DNA from: an uncultured Ruminococcus sp.
GTDB lineage: Bacteria > Bacillota > Clostridia > Oscillospirales > Acutalibacteraceae
Assembly (NCBI GenBank): GCA_944415425.1
Contig: CALYBP010000015.1
Span: 1-37,888 of the forward strand
Direction: 5' to 3'
DNA: 37,888 nucleotides
Under the pieces are notes generated by a model. That model did not search any database and was not told the origin of the DNA. It saw only the letters and a program-made list of their open reading frames with translations. Positions 1 to 8,492 of the stretch are shown one piece after another (within the stretch, counting starts at the first letter, position 1; every line of letters begins with the position of its first letter). The translations under genes were made by a program, and so were the position numbers.

Positions 1-57
1 TAACTGATAAATTATTTGTTATCTAAGGATTTTTCATTTTTTAATTGCATATAGCTA

Positions 58-93
58 AAAACAGCCTGACCATTACTTGTGTCAGGCTGTTTT
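58..93. terminator. Bidirectional intrinsic terminator
   Basis: A 13-bp perfect stem (58-70 with 81-93) encloses a 10-nt loop and has A residues at its left base and T residues at its right base. It can therefore stop transcription from either side. It would end the lipoprotein transcript arriving from the right on the minus strand and any plus-strand gene lying left of the window. Confidence 0.75.
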
Positions 94-177
94 GATTTTA
101 AATTGTGTCTGATTTTATAAAACCGTAATTCAATGGCTAAAGGTATTGAATATTTAATAGTATTGATAACTTGTCGT

Positions 178-972
178 TTATTTGTCTTTTAATTTTGCTA
201 TATCTTCTTTATAATCTGATATAACCTCCTCAGCCTTGTCAACATCGTTATCCCAAAGCTCATCCCTTATGTCAGACCAAAATTCATATACATCGGAGCG
301 GAAGTCAGACCATTGCTCATAAACATCTGAACGAGTATCCGACCACCAGTCGTATTCCTGAGAACGAGCCTTTGACCACTCTTTGTACGAAACCTCATCG
401 TAACCGTCGTCCAAAACACCGTCATAAAACAAATCATACATATCTTCTAGCACACCGTCATATATCCCGTCGTATACACTGTCACCGCCGTCGTCGTAAA
501 TATTATCATAGAGGTCGTCCATTTCACCATACTTATCATCGTTCGAAATATCTGATGCAAGAATCTTTTCAGCATATGATGCGGCATATTCCTGTAATCT
601 GATACAGAGGTTTTTATTTTCTTCATTTACTTTGGTATAAAATGCCTCTGCTTTATCAGTATTGTCAATATATGTATCGTATGTTGTGATTTCATCTTCA
701 AGCTTTTTATAGTCAGCCTCTAATGCTGCAACAGTATCCGAAATGTCAGCTGCGATAATTTCATTAAGTTCCTCTGTTGAGCCGGCAGTTACGGCTGCTT
801 CTGTTTCGGATGTTGTATTCTGAGCCGATGTTTCAACTGCTGATTGATTATTTGCTGAAGTTTCCGTGCTCTGAGGCGATAAATCCGCATTAGTGTCAGA
901 TATTTCTCCGTTACAAGAACACAATGAGATTAGAAACAAGCCTGCAAAGAGAATAGAAATTACTTTTTTCAT
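178..972 (-). CDS. Repeat-containing surface lipoprotein, function unknown
   Basis: A 264-residue protein with a lipoprotein signal peptide: MKK, hydrophobic core, then LCSC with the lipidated Cys at residue 20. It is therefore predicted to be anchored to the outer face of the cytoplasmic membrane. Residues 21-66 are a Ser/Thr/Glu-rich linker and residues 67-140 look helical. Residues 154-195 are full of YD and YDG units. At residues 199, 210, 221 and 232 a W-S-(D/K)-x-R motif recurs with an exact 11-residue period (33 nt in the DNA, near 272, 305, 338 and 371), suggesting a hendecad coiled coil with a Trp/Tyr stripe. The protein is strongly acidic. The start is ATG with a purine-rich ribosome binding site (AGGGGG). 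The gene is divergent from a small XRE regulator that may control it. I recognise no family; a structural or ligand-binding surface role is only a guess. Confidence 0.8.
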   Translation of the reverse strand: MKKVISILFAGLFLISLCSCNGEISDTNADLSPQSTETSANNQSAVETSAQNTTSETEAAVTAGSTEELNEIIAADISDTVAALEADYKKLEDEITTYDTYIDNTDKAEAFYTKVNEENKNLCIRLQEYAASYAEKILASDISNDDKYGEMDDLYDNIYDDGGDSVYDGIYDGVLEDMYDLFYDGVLDDGYDEVSYKEWSKARSQEYDWWSDTRSDVYEQWSDFRSDVYEFWSDIRDELWDNDVDKAEEVISDYKEDIAKLKDK

Positions 973-1037
973 AAAAATCCCCCTAAAATATTATAAAATA
1001 TAAATTCACGCATTTGTATAGGTGATAATACAATAAT

Positions 1038-1066
1038 AAAATAACACATAAGTATTCATTTGTCAA
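1038..1066 (-). promoter_or_regulatory. Sigma-A promoter of the lipoprotein gene
   Basis: On the minus strand a perfect TTGACA (complement of 1061-1066) is followed by a 17-nt spacer and TATTTT (complement of 1038-1043). This gives a start near 1031 and a leader of about 60 nt before the lipoprotein ATG. Confidence 0.65.
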
Positions 1067-1079
1067 CATATGTATTCAT
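1052..1079. promoter_or_regulatory. Putative operator: paired 8-bp direct repeats
   Basis: GTATTCAT occurs at 1052-1059 and again at 1072-1079, exactly 20 nt apart (about two helical turns), on either side of the -35 box of the lipoprotein promoter. Occupancy would block that promoter. The adjacent XRE-type protein is the natural candidate binder, which is inference. Confidence 0.4.
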
Positions 1080-1125
1080 ATTTTACCTAAAAAAAATATA
1101 CACTATTGACAGGTGATGTGATATT

Positions 1126-1386
1126 ATGTTTGTACCGATGCTAAACTCAAAAATTGTCGGAGAGGTTATTTCCGAATACAGAAAAAAAAAGAACATTTCT
1201 CAGGAGGTTTTGAGCGGACTTTCAGATATAGGAAGAACGCATTTAAGTGCTATTGAAAGGGGTGAGCGTAAGCCTACGCTTGAAACCTTTTATAGAATTT
1301 GTCTTGCACTTGGTGTTAAAATGAGCGAAGTTATGACAGAGATAGAAAAAAGAATAGAAATAGACGAACAGAGTAATAACATTTAA
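1126..1386 (+). CDS. XRE-family helix-turn-helix regulator
   Basis: An 86-residue protein that is almost entirely one Cro/C1-type HTH domain (about residues 10-70). It shows the family pattern in order: R-x-x-x-x-I-S-Q, then R-x-x-L-S-x-I-E-R-G-x-R-x-P, then a final helix ending in L-G-V. There is no sensor or oligomerisation domain beyond a short charged tail. Start ATG at 1126 with AGGTG about 10 nt upstream. It is transcribed away from the lipoprotein gene, and the paired GTATTCAT boxes between them suggest local control. I saw no clear sigma-A promoter for it. No phage or conjugation genes are adjacent, so nothing here marks it as a prophage repressor. Confidence 0.85.
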   Translation: MFVPMLNSKIVGEVISEYRKKKNISQEVLSGLSDIGRTHLSAIERGERKPTLETFYRICLALGVKMSEVMTEIEKRIEIDEQSNNI

Positions 1387-1537
1387 TAACACATTTCGCA
1401 CTCCGTTAGCATTAATTTACAGATACATTCTAATCTATTTTGTATAATATCGTTTTAAATTAACTTGATGCATAAAAGACCAGATATAAAATCATGTCAA
1501 ATCCTATTTGCTATTTTATTATATTATATAAAACAAA

Positions 1538-1563
1538 ACGGCTGCTCCAAACGGAACAGCCGT
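1538..1563 (-). terminator. Terminator of the S10-spc-alpha operon
   Basis: An 11-bp stem (1538-1548 with 1553-1563, one G-U wobble) with a 4-nt loop, followed on the minus strand by TTTTGTTTTAT. It lies about 30 nt past the rplQ stop codon. The 207-nt gap between the XRE gene and rplQ (1387-1593) holds nothing else I can identify. Confidence 0.85.
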
Positions 1564-1593
1564 AATTTATTAAGCAAAACTTAAAGTTTTAAA

Positions 1594-1944
1594 TCAAACG
1601 AGTTCGATGATTGCCATTTCAGCACCGTCACCGCGGCGAGGACCGATCTTAGTCACTCTTGTGTAACCGCCGTTTCTGTCGCTGTACTTGGGAGCAATCT
1701 CCTTGAAAAGCTTGCTTGTAACGTCTTCCTTAGTAACAAAAGCCAAAACAAGGCGTCTGTTGTGAAGTGTATCGTTCTTTGCTGTTGTAATCATCTTCTC
1801 TGCCATAGCCTGAACTTCCTTGGCACGAGTAAGAGTTGTTTCGATTTTGCCGTTTTCGAGAAGGAATGTAACCATAGCACGAAGCATTGCCATTCTCTGA
1901 GCTGTGGTTCTTCCTAATTTTCTTGTACCGGGCATTGTTTTCAC
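1594..1944 (-). CDS. rplQ: 50S ribosomal protein L17
   Basis: 116 residues, normal for bacterial L17. The N-terminal [10 protein letters not shown] and the run [16 protein letters not shown] are diagnostic, and the C-terminus keeps the R-x-G-D-x-A-x-M family signature. L17 binds 23S rRNA near the peptide exit tunnel. The annotated start gives MKTMPGTRK; the internal ATG of MPGTRK is the family-typical start and could be the true one (3 residues shorter). It is the last gene of the superoperon, 28 nt after rpoA, and is followed by the operon terminator. Confidence 0.97.
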   Translation of the reverse strand: MKTMPGTRKLGRTTAQRMAMLRAMVTFLLENGKIETTLTRAKEVQAMAEKMITTAKNDTLHNRRLVLAFVTKEDVTSKLFKEIAPKYSDRNGGYTRVTKIGPRRGDGAEMAIIELV

Positions 1945-1972
1945 TCCTTTACCGTTGGTCTAAAAGGGTAAT

Positions 1973-2926
1973 TTATTCGTCTTCCTTCTGAAGACTGAAA
2001 CCGAGAGAATTAAGTTTCTGAATAACCTCTTCGAGAGATTTTCTTCCGAGATTACGAACCTTCATCATATCCTCTTCGGACTTGTTAATTAAATCTTCAA
2101 CCGTGTTTATACCTGCACGCTTGAGGCAGTTGAACGAACGAACAGAAAGATCGAGATCTTCTATCGTCATTTCAAGAATCTTCTCCTTGCCCTTATCGTC
2201 CTTTTCAACCATAAGCTCAGCGTTTGACGCCTTATCAGAAAGGTTTACAAAGAGGTTAAGGTGCTCGGTAAGTACCTTTGCCGCAAGAGATACAGCCTCT
2301 TCAGCGTTGATTACACCGTTTGTCCAAACATCAAGCGTAAGCTTGTCAAAGTCAGTAATCTGACCCACACGGGTATTGTCAACAGTATAGTTAACCTTTA
2401 ACACGGGAGTATAGATTGAATCAATCGGTAGCACACCGATAACATTATTGCCGCTAAGCTGCTTGTTGCGCTCACCCGGAACATAACCCCTGCCCTTGTC
2501 AAGCGTTATTTCCATATTAAGCTTTGCGCCTTCGCCGAGTGTTGCGATGTGAAGCTCGGGGTTCAAAATTTCAACCTCGCTGTCACATTTAATATCGCGC
2601 GCTTTAACTTCGCACGGACCCTCGGCTACAATTTCAACCGTCTTGGGACAGGTTTCATGCAGCTTGGGAACAAGACTTTTCAAATTGAGAACAATTTCCG
2701 TAACGTCTTCCTTTACGCCGGGAATAGTTGAAAATTCGTGAAGAACGCCGTCAATCTTTACCGATGTAACGGCACAGCCTTCAAGAGAGGAAAGCAAAAC
2801 TCTGCGTAAGCTGTTGCCGAGTGTATTGCCGAATCCACGCTCAAGCGGTTCAACAACAAATCTGCCGTACTTTCCATCCTCGGTCAATTCCGCGGTTTCA
2901 ATTCTTGGCTTTTCAATTTCAATCAT
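1973..2926 (-). CDS. rpoA: DNA-directed RNA polymerase subunit alpha
   Basis: 317 residues, the usual length. The N-terminal dimerisation domain (about 1-230) contains [24 protein letters not shown], which nucleates assembly with beta and beta-prime. The C-terminal domain (about 245-310) contains the helix-hairpin-helix L-x-x-A-G-I-x-T-V-x-D-L and N-L-G-x-K-S-L-E-E-V, which contacts UP elements and activators. Its place between rpsD and rplQ is the normal alpha-operon arrangement. It has a strong ribosome binding site (AGGAGG) and no oddities. Confidence 0.98.
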   Translation of the reverse strand: MIEIEKPRIETAELTEDGKYGRFVVEPLERGFGNTLGNSLRRVLLSSLEGCAVTSVKIDGVLHEFSTIPGVKEDVTEIVLNLKSLVPKLHETCPKTVEIVAEGPCEVKARDIKCDSEVEILNPELHIATLGEGAKLNMEITLDKGRGYVPGERNKQLSGNNVIGVLPIDSIYTPVLKVNYTVDNTRVGQITDFDKLTLDVWTNGVINAEEAVSLAAKVLTEHLNLFVNLSDKASNAELMVEKDDKGKEKILEMTIEDLDLSVRSFNCLKRAGINTVEDLINKSEEDMMKVRNLGRKSLEEVIQKLNSLGFSLQKEDE

Positions 2927-2999
2927 TCGCGAATCCTCCTGACATTATGCGGCCGCAAAAACAGCCAATGTATGTGTAATCTGTCTGTGAAATACGGGA

Positions 3000-3602
3000 T
3001 TACTTGGAGTACAACTCAACGATGAGGTGTTCTTCAACAGGAAAGTCAATGTCCTCTCTCTGTGGAGCAGCAATTACCTTACCGCCGAGAAGATTTTCGT
3101 CTTTCTCAAGCCATTTGGGAGTAACAGTCGAAGCTGTTTCACCCTCTGCAATTGCCTTAAATCTTGTTGTTGAGCGGCTCTTTTCTCTAACCTGGATAAC
3201 ATCGCCTACCTTAACAAGATATGACGGAATGTTAACCTTTTTGCCGTTAACAGTAAAGTGAGCGTGACTTACAAGCTGTCTTGCTTCTCTTCTTGTTGCA
3301 GCAAGTCCGAGTCTGAAAACAACATTGTCAAGTCTGCGTTCAATAAGCGAGAGAAGTACAGTACCTGTCTTGCCCTCTGCCTTTTCGGCCTGCTCATAGT
3401 AAGCTCTGAACTGCTTTTCCATGATGCCGTAAATAAATTTAACCTTCTGCTTCTCAGTGAGCTGCATGCTGTATTCGCTCTTTTTTCTTCTCATCTTGCC
3501 GCCGGGGTTTCTGTTTGATGTTTTCTTAGAATAACCCATTACTGCGGGAGAAATACCGAGCGTTCTGCAACGCTTTGCGATAGGCTGCATATTTTTAGCC
3601 AT
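3000..3602 (-). CDS. rpsD: 30S ribosomal protein S4
   Basis: 200 residues. The S4 RNA-binding domain is clear at about residues 90-150 (R-L-D-N-V-V-F-R-L-G, then S-H-x-H-F-T-V-N-G-K-K-V-N-I-P-S). The N-terminal region lacks the Cys cluster of zinc-binding S4, so this is the Cys-free form. S4 is a primary 16S rRNA binder at the 5' domain and in many bacteria a translational repressor of the alpha operon. Here it lies between rpsK and rpoA, the arrangement common in Clostridia, so it may autoregulate. Confidence 0.97.
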   Translation of the reverse strand: MAKNMQPIAKRCRTLGISPAVMGYSKKTSNRNPGGKMRRKKSEYSMQLTEKQKVKFIYGIMEKQFRAYYEQAEKAEGKTGTVLLSLIERRLDNVVFRLGLAATRREARQLVSHAHFTVNGKKVNIPSYLVKVGDVIQVREKSRSTTRFKAIAEGETASTVTPKWLEKDENLLGGKVIAAPQREDIDFPVEEHLIVELYSK

Positions 3603-3625
3603 TGAAATATCCTCCTTCTATAATA

Positions 3626-4027
3626 CTATACACGTCTTCTCTTTGGAGGACGGCATCCGTTGTGCGGGATCGGTGTAACGTCTTTAATCATAGTTACCTC
3701 AAGACCTGCTGTCTGCAATGCACGGATTGCAGCCTCTCTGCCCTGTCCCGGTCCTTTTACATAAACATCAACATACTTCATACCGTGTTCCATTGCTGCC
3801 TTTGCAGCTGTTTCAGCTGCTGACTGAGCGGCAAACGGAGTTGACTTTTTAGAGCCTCTGAAGCCGAGCTCGCCTGCGCTTGCCCAAGAAACAGCGTTGC
3901 CCTGTGTATCGGAAATAGTAACAATTGTATTGTTAAAAGTTGACTGGATATGCGCTGCGCCTCTTTCAATGTTCTTGCGCTCACGGCGACGGCGAATAAC
4001 CTTTTTACCACCCTTTGGTGCTGCCAT
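3626..4027 (-). CDS. rpsK: 30S ribosomal protein S11
   Basis: 133 residues with the S11 hallmarks: basic N-terminus [16 protein letters not shown], [11 protein letters not shown], [13 protein letters not shown], and the C-terminal [14 protein letters not shown]11 sits in the 30S platform and helps position mRNA near the Shine-Dalgarno helix. It is 15 nt downstream of rpsM. Confidence 0.98.
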   Translation of the reverse strand: MAAPKGGKKVIRRRRERKNIERGAAHIQSTFNNTIVTISDTQGNAVSWASAGELGFRGSKKSTPFAAQSAAETAAKAAMEHGMKYVDVYVKGPGQGREAAIRALQTAGLEVTMIKDVTPIPHNGCRPPKRRRV

Positions 4028-4042
4028 AGTCCTTTGCCCTCC

Positions 4043-4411
4043 TTACTTCTTCTTATTAGCCATTGTCTTGCGGGGACCCTTACGGGTACGAGCGTTAGTC
4101 TTTGAACGCTGACCTCTTACGGGAAGTCCTTTTCTGTGACGAACGCCGCGGTAGCAGCCAATGTCAATAAGTCTTTTAATATCATAAGCGATGTCACGGC
4201 GAAGGTCACCTTCAACGCGGCAGTTATGCTCAATGTATTCTCTGAGCTTTGCAATATCCTCTTCAGTTAAATCTCTGACACGAGTGTCGGGATTAACACC
4301 TGTTGCAGCAATAATGTCGTCTGCAGTTTTACGGCCGATACCGTAGATATAAGTTAAACCGATTTCAACTCTCTTATCTCTTGGTAAGTCAACACCTGCT
4401 ATACGAGCCAT
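4043..4411 (-). CDS. rpsM: 30S ribosomal protein S13
   Basis: 122 residues. The N-terminus [20 protein letters not shown], the G-I-G-R-K-T-A helix-two-turn-helix, and the basic tail ([18 protein letters not shown]) identify S13. It is in the 30S head and contacts P-site tRNA and 23S rRNA bridges. The gene follows rpmJ by 47 nt. Confidence 0.98.
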   Translation of the reverse strand: MARIAGVDLPRDKRVEIGLTYIYGIGRKTADDIIAATGVNPDTRVRDLTEEDIAKLREYIEHNCRVEGDLRRDIAYDIKRLIDIGCYRGVRHRKGLPVRGQRSKTNARTRKGPRKTMANKKK

Positions 4412-4458
4412 TCAGTTGCACCTCCATATAAATTTAAAAATTGTTTTTCTTTTGGTAA

Positions 4459-4572
4459 TTAACCCTGACGCTGTTTGTGCTTGGGGTTTTCGCAGATTAC
4501 TAAAATCTTACCTTTTCTTTTGATTACTTTGCACTTATCGCACATCTTCTTTACTGAAGGTCTGACTTTCAT
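4459..4572 (-). CDS. rpmJ: 50S ribosomal protein L36
   Basis: A 37-codon gene read on the minus strand from ATG (complement of 4570-4572) to TAA. The translation begins [15 protein letters not shown] and ends NPKHKQRQG, matching L36. It keeps the zinc-ribbon ligands C-x2-C, a third Cys and a His, so it is the zinc-binding form. It is in its expected place between infA and rpsM, 38 nt after infA. Confidence 0.97.
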   Translation of the reverse strand: MKVRPSVKKMCDKCKVIKRKGKILVICENPKHKQRQG

Positions 4573-4610
4573 TTATAATCATTCCTTTCTGAAAATCGTG
4601 TTTCCCCGGC

Positions 4611-4829
4611 TTATTTGGAACGCCAGGTAATTCTTCCTCTTGTCAGGTCATACGGAGACATCTCCACAGTAACCTTATCACCCGGCAAAATGCGAATGAA
4701 ATTCATTCTCAATTTGCCTGAAATAACAGCTAATATCACATGACCGTTCTGAAGCTCAACCTTAAACTGTGCATTGGGCAGAGCCTCTCTTACGATACCT
4801 TCTATTTCAATTACATCTTGCTTTGACAT
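4611..4829 (-). CDS. infA: Translation initiation factor IF-1
   Basis: 72 residues, the standard length, forming a single S1-like OB fold. Diagnostic segments are [20 protein letters not shown], then F-x-V-E-L-x-[30 protein letters not shown]. IF-1 occupies the 30S A site during initiation. It begins 4 nt after the KOW gene. Confidence 0.98.
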   Translation of the reverse strand: MSKQDVIEIEGIVREALPNAQFKVELQNGHVILAVISGKLRMNFIRILPGDKVTVEMSPYDLTRGRITWRSK

Positions 4830-4833
4830 ATCG

Positions 4834-5076
4834 TTAACCTCCGTTTTTAAATTGACTTAATGCTCTTTTTATCTGCGGATTGGTTTCAAGTGAACCCTCG
4901 ATAACCGTGTTTGCAGGGGAAAGGTGAATAAGCTTTTTCTTTTTCGGTTTCTCGATTTTACGCGTCCGCCCGTCTGCGATATACGCATAACCGGACTCGA
5001 CTTTAAGAACAACAAAAAAACCGTCCTTATCTCTTCCCGCTTTTGCTTTTACAATACTCCCTTTGACGATGCTCAT
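4834..5076 (-). CDS. Small KOW-domain RNA-binding protein
   Basis: 80 residues. The N-terminal half has a KOW-like motif ([19 protein letters not shown]) and a following strand pair ([12 protein letters not shown]), as in the L14e/L6e/L27e-like proteins of COG2163. Mid-protein is a very basic P-K-K-K-K-L-I-H. The gene sits between map (15 nt upstream) and infA (4 nt downstream), a position seen in Clostridia. This context and fold suggest rRNA or ribosome-assembly binding; no specific function is established. Start ATG at 5076. Confidence 0.85.
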   Translation of the reverse strand: MSIVKGSIVKAKAGRDKDGFFVVLKVESGYAYIADGRTRKIEKPKKKKLIHLSPANTVIEGSLETNPQIKRALSQFKNGG

Positions 5077-5091
5077 AAAATTTCACCTTTA

Positions 5092-5841
5092 TCAGCACAG
5101 CGTCATAATCTGGGGACCGTTTTGTGTAATAGCTACCGTATGCTCAAAATGAGCGGAAAGCTTGCCGTCTTTTGTCACGGTAGTCCACTCATCATCAAGG
5201 ACCCTGACTTCAAAGGTTCCCTGATTGACCATGGGTTCAATAGCGATTGTCATACCCGGAATAAGTCTTACTCCCCTTCCGGGTGTACCGTAATTGGGTA
5301 CGCTTGGGTCTTCGTGCAACTTCGCACCTACGCCGTGGCCGACAAAATCTCGTACCACCGAGTAACTGCGAGCTTCGACATACCTTTGTACAGCATTGCC
5401 GATGTCACCTATCCGGTTACCGGCAAGAGCCTTATTAATTCCCTCATAAAGGCTTTCCTTTGTGGCGTCGAGCAAAGCCTGTGCTTCAGCGCTTATTTTG
5501 CCGCAGGGAAATGTGTAGGCGTTGTCGCCGTGAAATCCCTCATAATAAGCGCCGACATCAACGCTTACTATGTCGCCTTCTTTAAGAACCTGTTTTTTGC
5601 TTGGTATGCCATGGATAACCACATTGTTTACGGAAATGCACGCACTTGCAGGAAATCCGCCGTAACCGAGAAACGAGGGAACTGCTCCCTGTTTCTCGAT
5701 ATATTTACGGACAATAGTATCTATTTCATAAGTAGTTACACCGGGCTTTACAGCCTCTCCCGCAACACAGAGCGCCTCAGCAGAAATTCTGCATGCATCT
5801 TTCATTTTTGAAAGTTCCCGTGCTGTCTTAATAACTACCAT
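5092..5841 (-). CDS. map: Methionine aminopeptidase type I
   Basis: 249 residues with the full pita-bread fold and all five metal ligands: D95 (V-D-V-G), D106 (G-D-N-A), H169 (V-G-H-G-V-G), E202 (I-E-P) and E233 (F-E-H-T). It removes N-terminal Met from nascent proteins with small second residues. H78 (V-I-H-G-I-P) is the conserved substrate-binding His. There is no N-terminal zinc-binding extension. It starts 3 nt after adk, so it is likely translationally coupled. Confidence 0.97.
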   Translation of the reverse strand: MVVIKTARELSKMKDACRISAEALCVAGEAVKPGVTTYEIDTIVRKYIEKQGAVPSFLGYGGFPASACISVNNVVIHGIPSKKQVLKEGDIVSVDVGAYYEGFHGDNAYTFPCGKISAEAQALLDATKESLYEGINKALAGNRIGDIGNAVQRYVEARSYSVVRDFVGHGVGAKLHEDPSVPNYGTPGRGVRLIPGMTIAIEPMVNQGTFEVRVLDDEWTTVTKDGKLSAHFEHTVAITQNGPQIMTLC

Positions 5842-5844
5842 ACC

Positions 5845-6477
5845 TTACGCCTCGATTGCTTTAAGTATGAGGGCGGTAGTGTCATCGACATTATCCTGTC
5901 CCTCTACATTGACAAGCTTGCCCTGCTTGCTGTAATAGTCTGCAAGGGGCTCTGTCTCCTTGTGATAAACTTCAAGACGAGCGAGTACGGTGTCGGGGTG
6001 GTCGTCCTTACGCTGAACAAGGGTGCCGCCGCAATCGTCGCAAACTCCGTCCTTCTTGGGCTTTAAGTTTACAAGATGATAGGGTCTGCCGCAATTTTCG
6101 CAGACACGGCGTCCGGACATACGGTTGATGATTCTTTCATCAGATACATCAATATTGATGACATACTGAATATCAACTCCCATATTGTCAAGAGCCTCGG
6201 CCTGAGGAATGGTTCTTGGGAAGCCGTCAAGAATGAAACCCTTTTTGCAGTCGTCCTCGGCAAGTCTTTCTTTAACTATGCCGATAACAACCTCATCGGG
6301 AACAAGCTTGCCCTCGTCCATATAGGACTTGGCTTTAAGACCCATTTCAGTGCCGTTTTTCAGCGCTTCACGAATCATGTTTCCGGTTGAAATTGTGGGA
6401 ATACCAAAGTGCTCACAAAGTACAGCGGCCTGTGTGCCTTTACCTGCACCCGGAGCGCCTAACATGATGATGTTCAT
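5845..6477 (-). CDS. adk: Adenylate kinase, zinc-lid form
   Basis: 210 residues. The P-loop GAPGAGKGT lies at residues 7-15, the NMP-binding region contains T-G-N-M-I-R, and D-G-F-P-R-T is at 84-89. The LID domain has four Cys (126, 129, 146, 149) in a C-x2-C...C-x2-C zinc site, typical of Gram-positive Adk. It interconverts ATP, ADP and AMP in the cytoplasm. The secY-adk-map order is classical for Firmicutes. Confidence 0.98.
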   Translation of the reverse strand: MNIIMLGAPGAGKGTQAAVLCEHFGIPTISTGNMIREALKNGTEMGLKAKSYMDEGKLVPDEVVIGIVKERLAEDDCKKGFILDGFPRTIPQAEALDNMGVDIQYVINIDVSDERIINRMSGRRVCENCGRPYHLVNLKPKKDGVCDDCGGTLVQRKDDHPDTVLARLEVYHKETEPLADYYSKQGKLVNVEGQDNVDDTTALILKAIEA

Positions 6478-6501
6478 ATTATTATACTCCTTTTTCAGTA
6501 A

Positions 6502-7842
6502 TTAGTCAAGAAAACCTTTGTAATGACGCATCATCATCTGTGACTCGAGCTGCTTTACAGTATCAAGAGCAACACCTACTACGATGATGATTGATGTACC
6601 GCCGATTGCCATATTGCCCATACCTGTTGCCGCGCCGTAAATGTGCGGAACCAATGCGATAAAGGCAAGGAACAAAGCGCCGATGAGAGTTATTCTTGAG
6701 AGAATATTTCTGATGTAATCGGCTGTCGGAGCGCCCGGACGAATACCGGGAACCGTACCGTTGTTCGACTTTAGGTTGTTTGCCATTTCAACAGGATTAT
6801 ACTGAATTGTAGTATAGAAATAACCGAACATTATAATTAATAAGAAATACAATACCATGTACAGCCAACCGTTTGTGCTGAACGCTTCAAAGAATGCGCC
6901 CCAGAAACCGTCCTCTGCATTGTAGCCGAGGAAGAGGTTGATTGTACCGGGAATTGAAAGAATTGAGCTTGCAAAGATGATGGGAAGTACGCCGCCGAGA
7001 GCAACCTTTATGGGAAGGTGGCTTGACTGACCGCCGTACATCTTTCTGCCCACAACACGCTTTGCGTACTGAATGGGGATTCTTCTTTCGCTGTCCTGCA
7101 TAAAGGTAATAACCCAGATAACAGCAATAAAAATGATAACCCAAAGCGGAACAAGGAAATAATACTGTGTAGAACCCTGTGAACCAAGGTTGAAGTATGT
7201 TCCGAGTGTTTCGATTGTAACGGGAAGCTGAGCAACGATGCCGGCAAAAAGGAGAATGGAAATACCGTTTCCGATACCGTACTTATTGATCTGCTCACCG
7301 AGCCACATCATAAGGGCAGTACCTGCTGTAAATACAAGCACGATTACAACTGCGGCAAACCACATATCGAAGCCTTCGTTGTAAATTGTAATGTGCTTAC
7401 CGCTGTCGGTAATTGTATTTTTGAGGTATACATAATAAGCAGTACCCTGGATAAGACCGAGACCGACTGTTACATAACGTGTAATTGCACCGATTTTTCG
7501 TCTGCCTGCCTCGCCCTCCTTTGCCATTCTCTCAAGAGGAGGAATAGCAACGCAGAGGAGCTGCATTATGATGGAGCTGTTGATGTATGGGGTGATACCC
7601 ATAGCAAACAGTGTTGCGTTAGCAAACGCACCACCTGAAAGCGTGTTAAGATAAGCCAGCATATTTGTGCTGGTGTCAGGATTGTCTGTAATCAGCTTCA
7701 TTGCCTCTGCAAGAGCTGTTGCATCCAGAAACGGAACGGGGATAACCGAACCGATTCTGAATACGATGATAATTAAAAGTGTAAATAAGATTTTCTTTCT
7801 CAGGTCAGGAATTGCCCAAGCGTTTCTTATTGTTTTAAACAC
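6502..7842 (-). CDS. secY: Preprotein translocase subunit SecY
   Basis: 446 residues with ten predicted membrane helices. Typical SecY segments include the first helix after W-A-I-P-D-L-R-K-K-I-L-F-T-L-L, the plug-region G-G-A-F-x-N-A-T-L-F-A-M-G-I-T-P-Y-I-N-S-S-I-I-M-Q-L, and R-R-I-P-I-Q-Y-A-K-R in the cytoplasmic loop that contacts SecA or the ribosome. The start is GTG at 7842, one base past the rplO stop, with a GAGGTGA ribosome binding site inside the end of rplO. It forms the channel with SecE and SecG. Confidence 0.98.
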   Translation of the reverse strand: MFKTIRNAWAIPDLRKKILFTLLIIIVFRIGSVIPVPFLDATALAEAMKLITDNPDTSTNMLAYLNTLSGGAFANATLFAMGITPYINSSIIMQLLCVAIPPLERMAKEGEAGRRKIGAITRYVTVGLGLIQGTAYYVYLKNTITDSGKHITIYNEGFDMWFAAVVIVLVFTAGTALMMWLGEQINKYGIGNGISILLFAGIVAQLPVTIETLGTYFNLGSQGSTQYYFLVPLWVIIFIAVIWVITFMQDSERRIPIQYAKRVVGRKMYGGQSSHLPIKVALGGVLPIIFASSILSIPGTINLFLGYNAEDGFWGAFFEAFSTNGWLYMVLYFLLIIMFGYFYTTIQYNPVEMANNLKSNNGTVPGIRPGAPTADYIRNILSRITLIGALFLAFIALVPHIYGAATGMGNMAIGGTSIIIVVGVALDTVKQLESQMMMRHYKGFLD

Positions 7843-8286
7843 TTAAATCACCTCTGCCTTTCCGCCTGCAGCCTCAATAGCAGCTTTAGCTGATTCGGAA
7901 AAAGCAGATACCTTAACATTAAGTTTTTTCTCAAGCTTACCGTTGCCGAGAACCTTGACAGCGTCAAAACCGTTTTTAACAACTCCTGCATTTACAAGAG
8001 CTTCAATATCAACTGTTGCACCGTCTTCAAACTTTCTGTTCAAAGTACTGAGGTTAATTGCAACTACATTTTTAGCAAAGATGTTGTTAAAACCTCTTTT
8101 AGGTACACGACGCTGCAAAGGCATCTGACCTCCTTCAAATCCGGGGCGAACACCGCCGCCTGAACGAGCCTTCTGGCCCTTATGGCCCTTGCCTGATGTT
8201 TTGCCCCAGCCTGAGCCGTGACCTCTGCCGATTCTTTTTGAGTCCTTTTTAGAACCCTCAACCGGAGAAAGTTCATGTAACTTCAT
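7843..8286 (-). CDS. rplO: 50S ribosomal protein L15
   Basis: 147 residues. The start [14 protein letters not shown] and the Gly/Arg-rich extension [28 protein letters not shown] are unmistakable, followed by [17 protein letters not shown]. It binds 23S rRNA near domain II. Its stop codon abuts the secY start. Confidence 0.98.
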   Translation of the reverse strand: MKLHELSPVEGSKKDSKRIGRGHGSGWGKTSGKGHKGQKARSGGGVRPGFEGGQMPLQRRVPKRGFNNIFAKNVVAINLSTLNRKFEDGATVDIEALVNAGVVKNGFDAVKVLGNGKLEKKLNVKVSAFSESAKAAIEAAGGKAEVI

Positions 8287-8304
8287 AAGATTGCACCTCC
8301 TTGC

Positions 8305-8475
8305 TTACGCGTCAATAACCTCTACGAGGTGAATGATTTTTGCTACCTTACCTTTTGTTGAAGCGTTGTCGGGCTGTGTTGTAACATCTCCGATTTTCTT
8401 CAATCCTAAAGCATGGGCTGTTGCAATCTGATCCTTTTTTGAGCCGATGAGACTCTTAACCAACTTAATTGTCAT
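8305..8475 (-). CDS. rpmD: 50S ribosomal protein L30
   Basis: A 56-residue gene read from ATG (complement of 8473-8475) to TAA (complement of 8305-8307). The translation begins MTIKLVKSLIGSKKDQIATA and contains L-G-L-K-K-I, the L30 signature, and ends V-E-V-I-D-A. It has its expected place between rpsE (17 nt upstream) and rplO (18 nt downstream). Confidence 0.96.
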   Translation of the reverse strand: MTIKLVKSLIGSKKDQIATAHALGLKKIGDVTTQPDNASTKGKVAKIIHLVEVIDA

Positions 8476-8492
8476 AATATGCAACCTCCCTA

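Noticed and set aside
1126..1386. Prophage repressor
   Set aside because: The XRE protein stands alone with no integrase, attachment site or phage genes in the window.
4924..5811. A long plus-strand open frame of 295 codons across map and the KOW gene
   Set aside because: It is antisense to two clear conserved genes, has no recognisable domain, and is explained by codon bias in the minus-strand genes.
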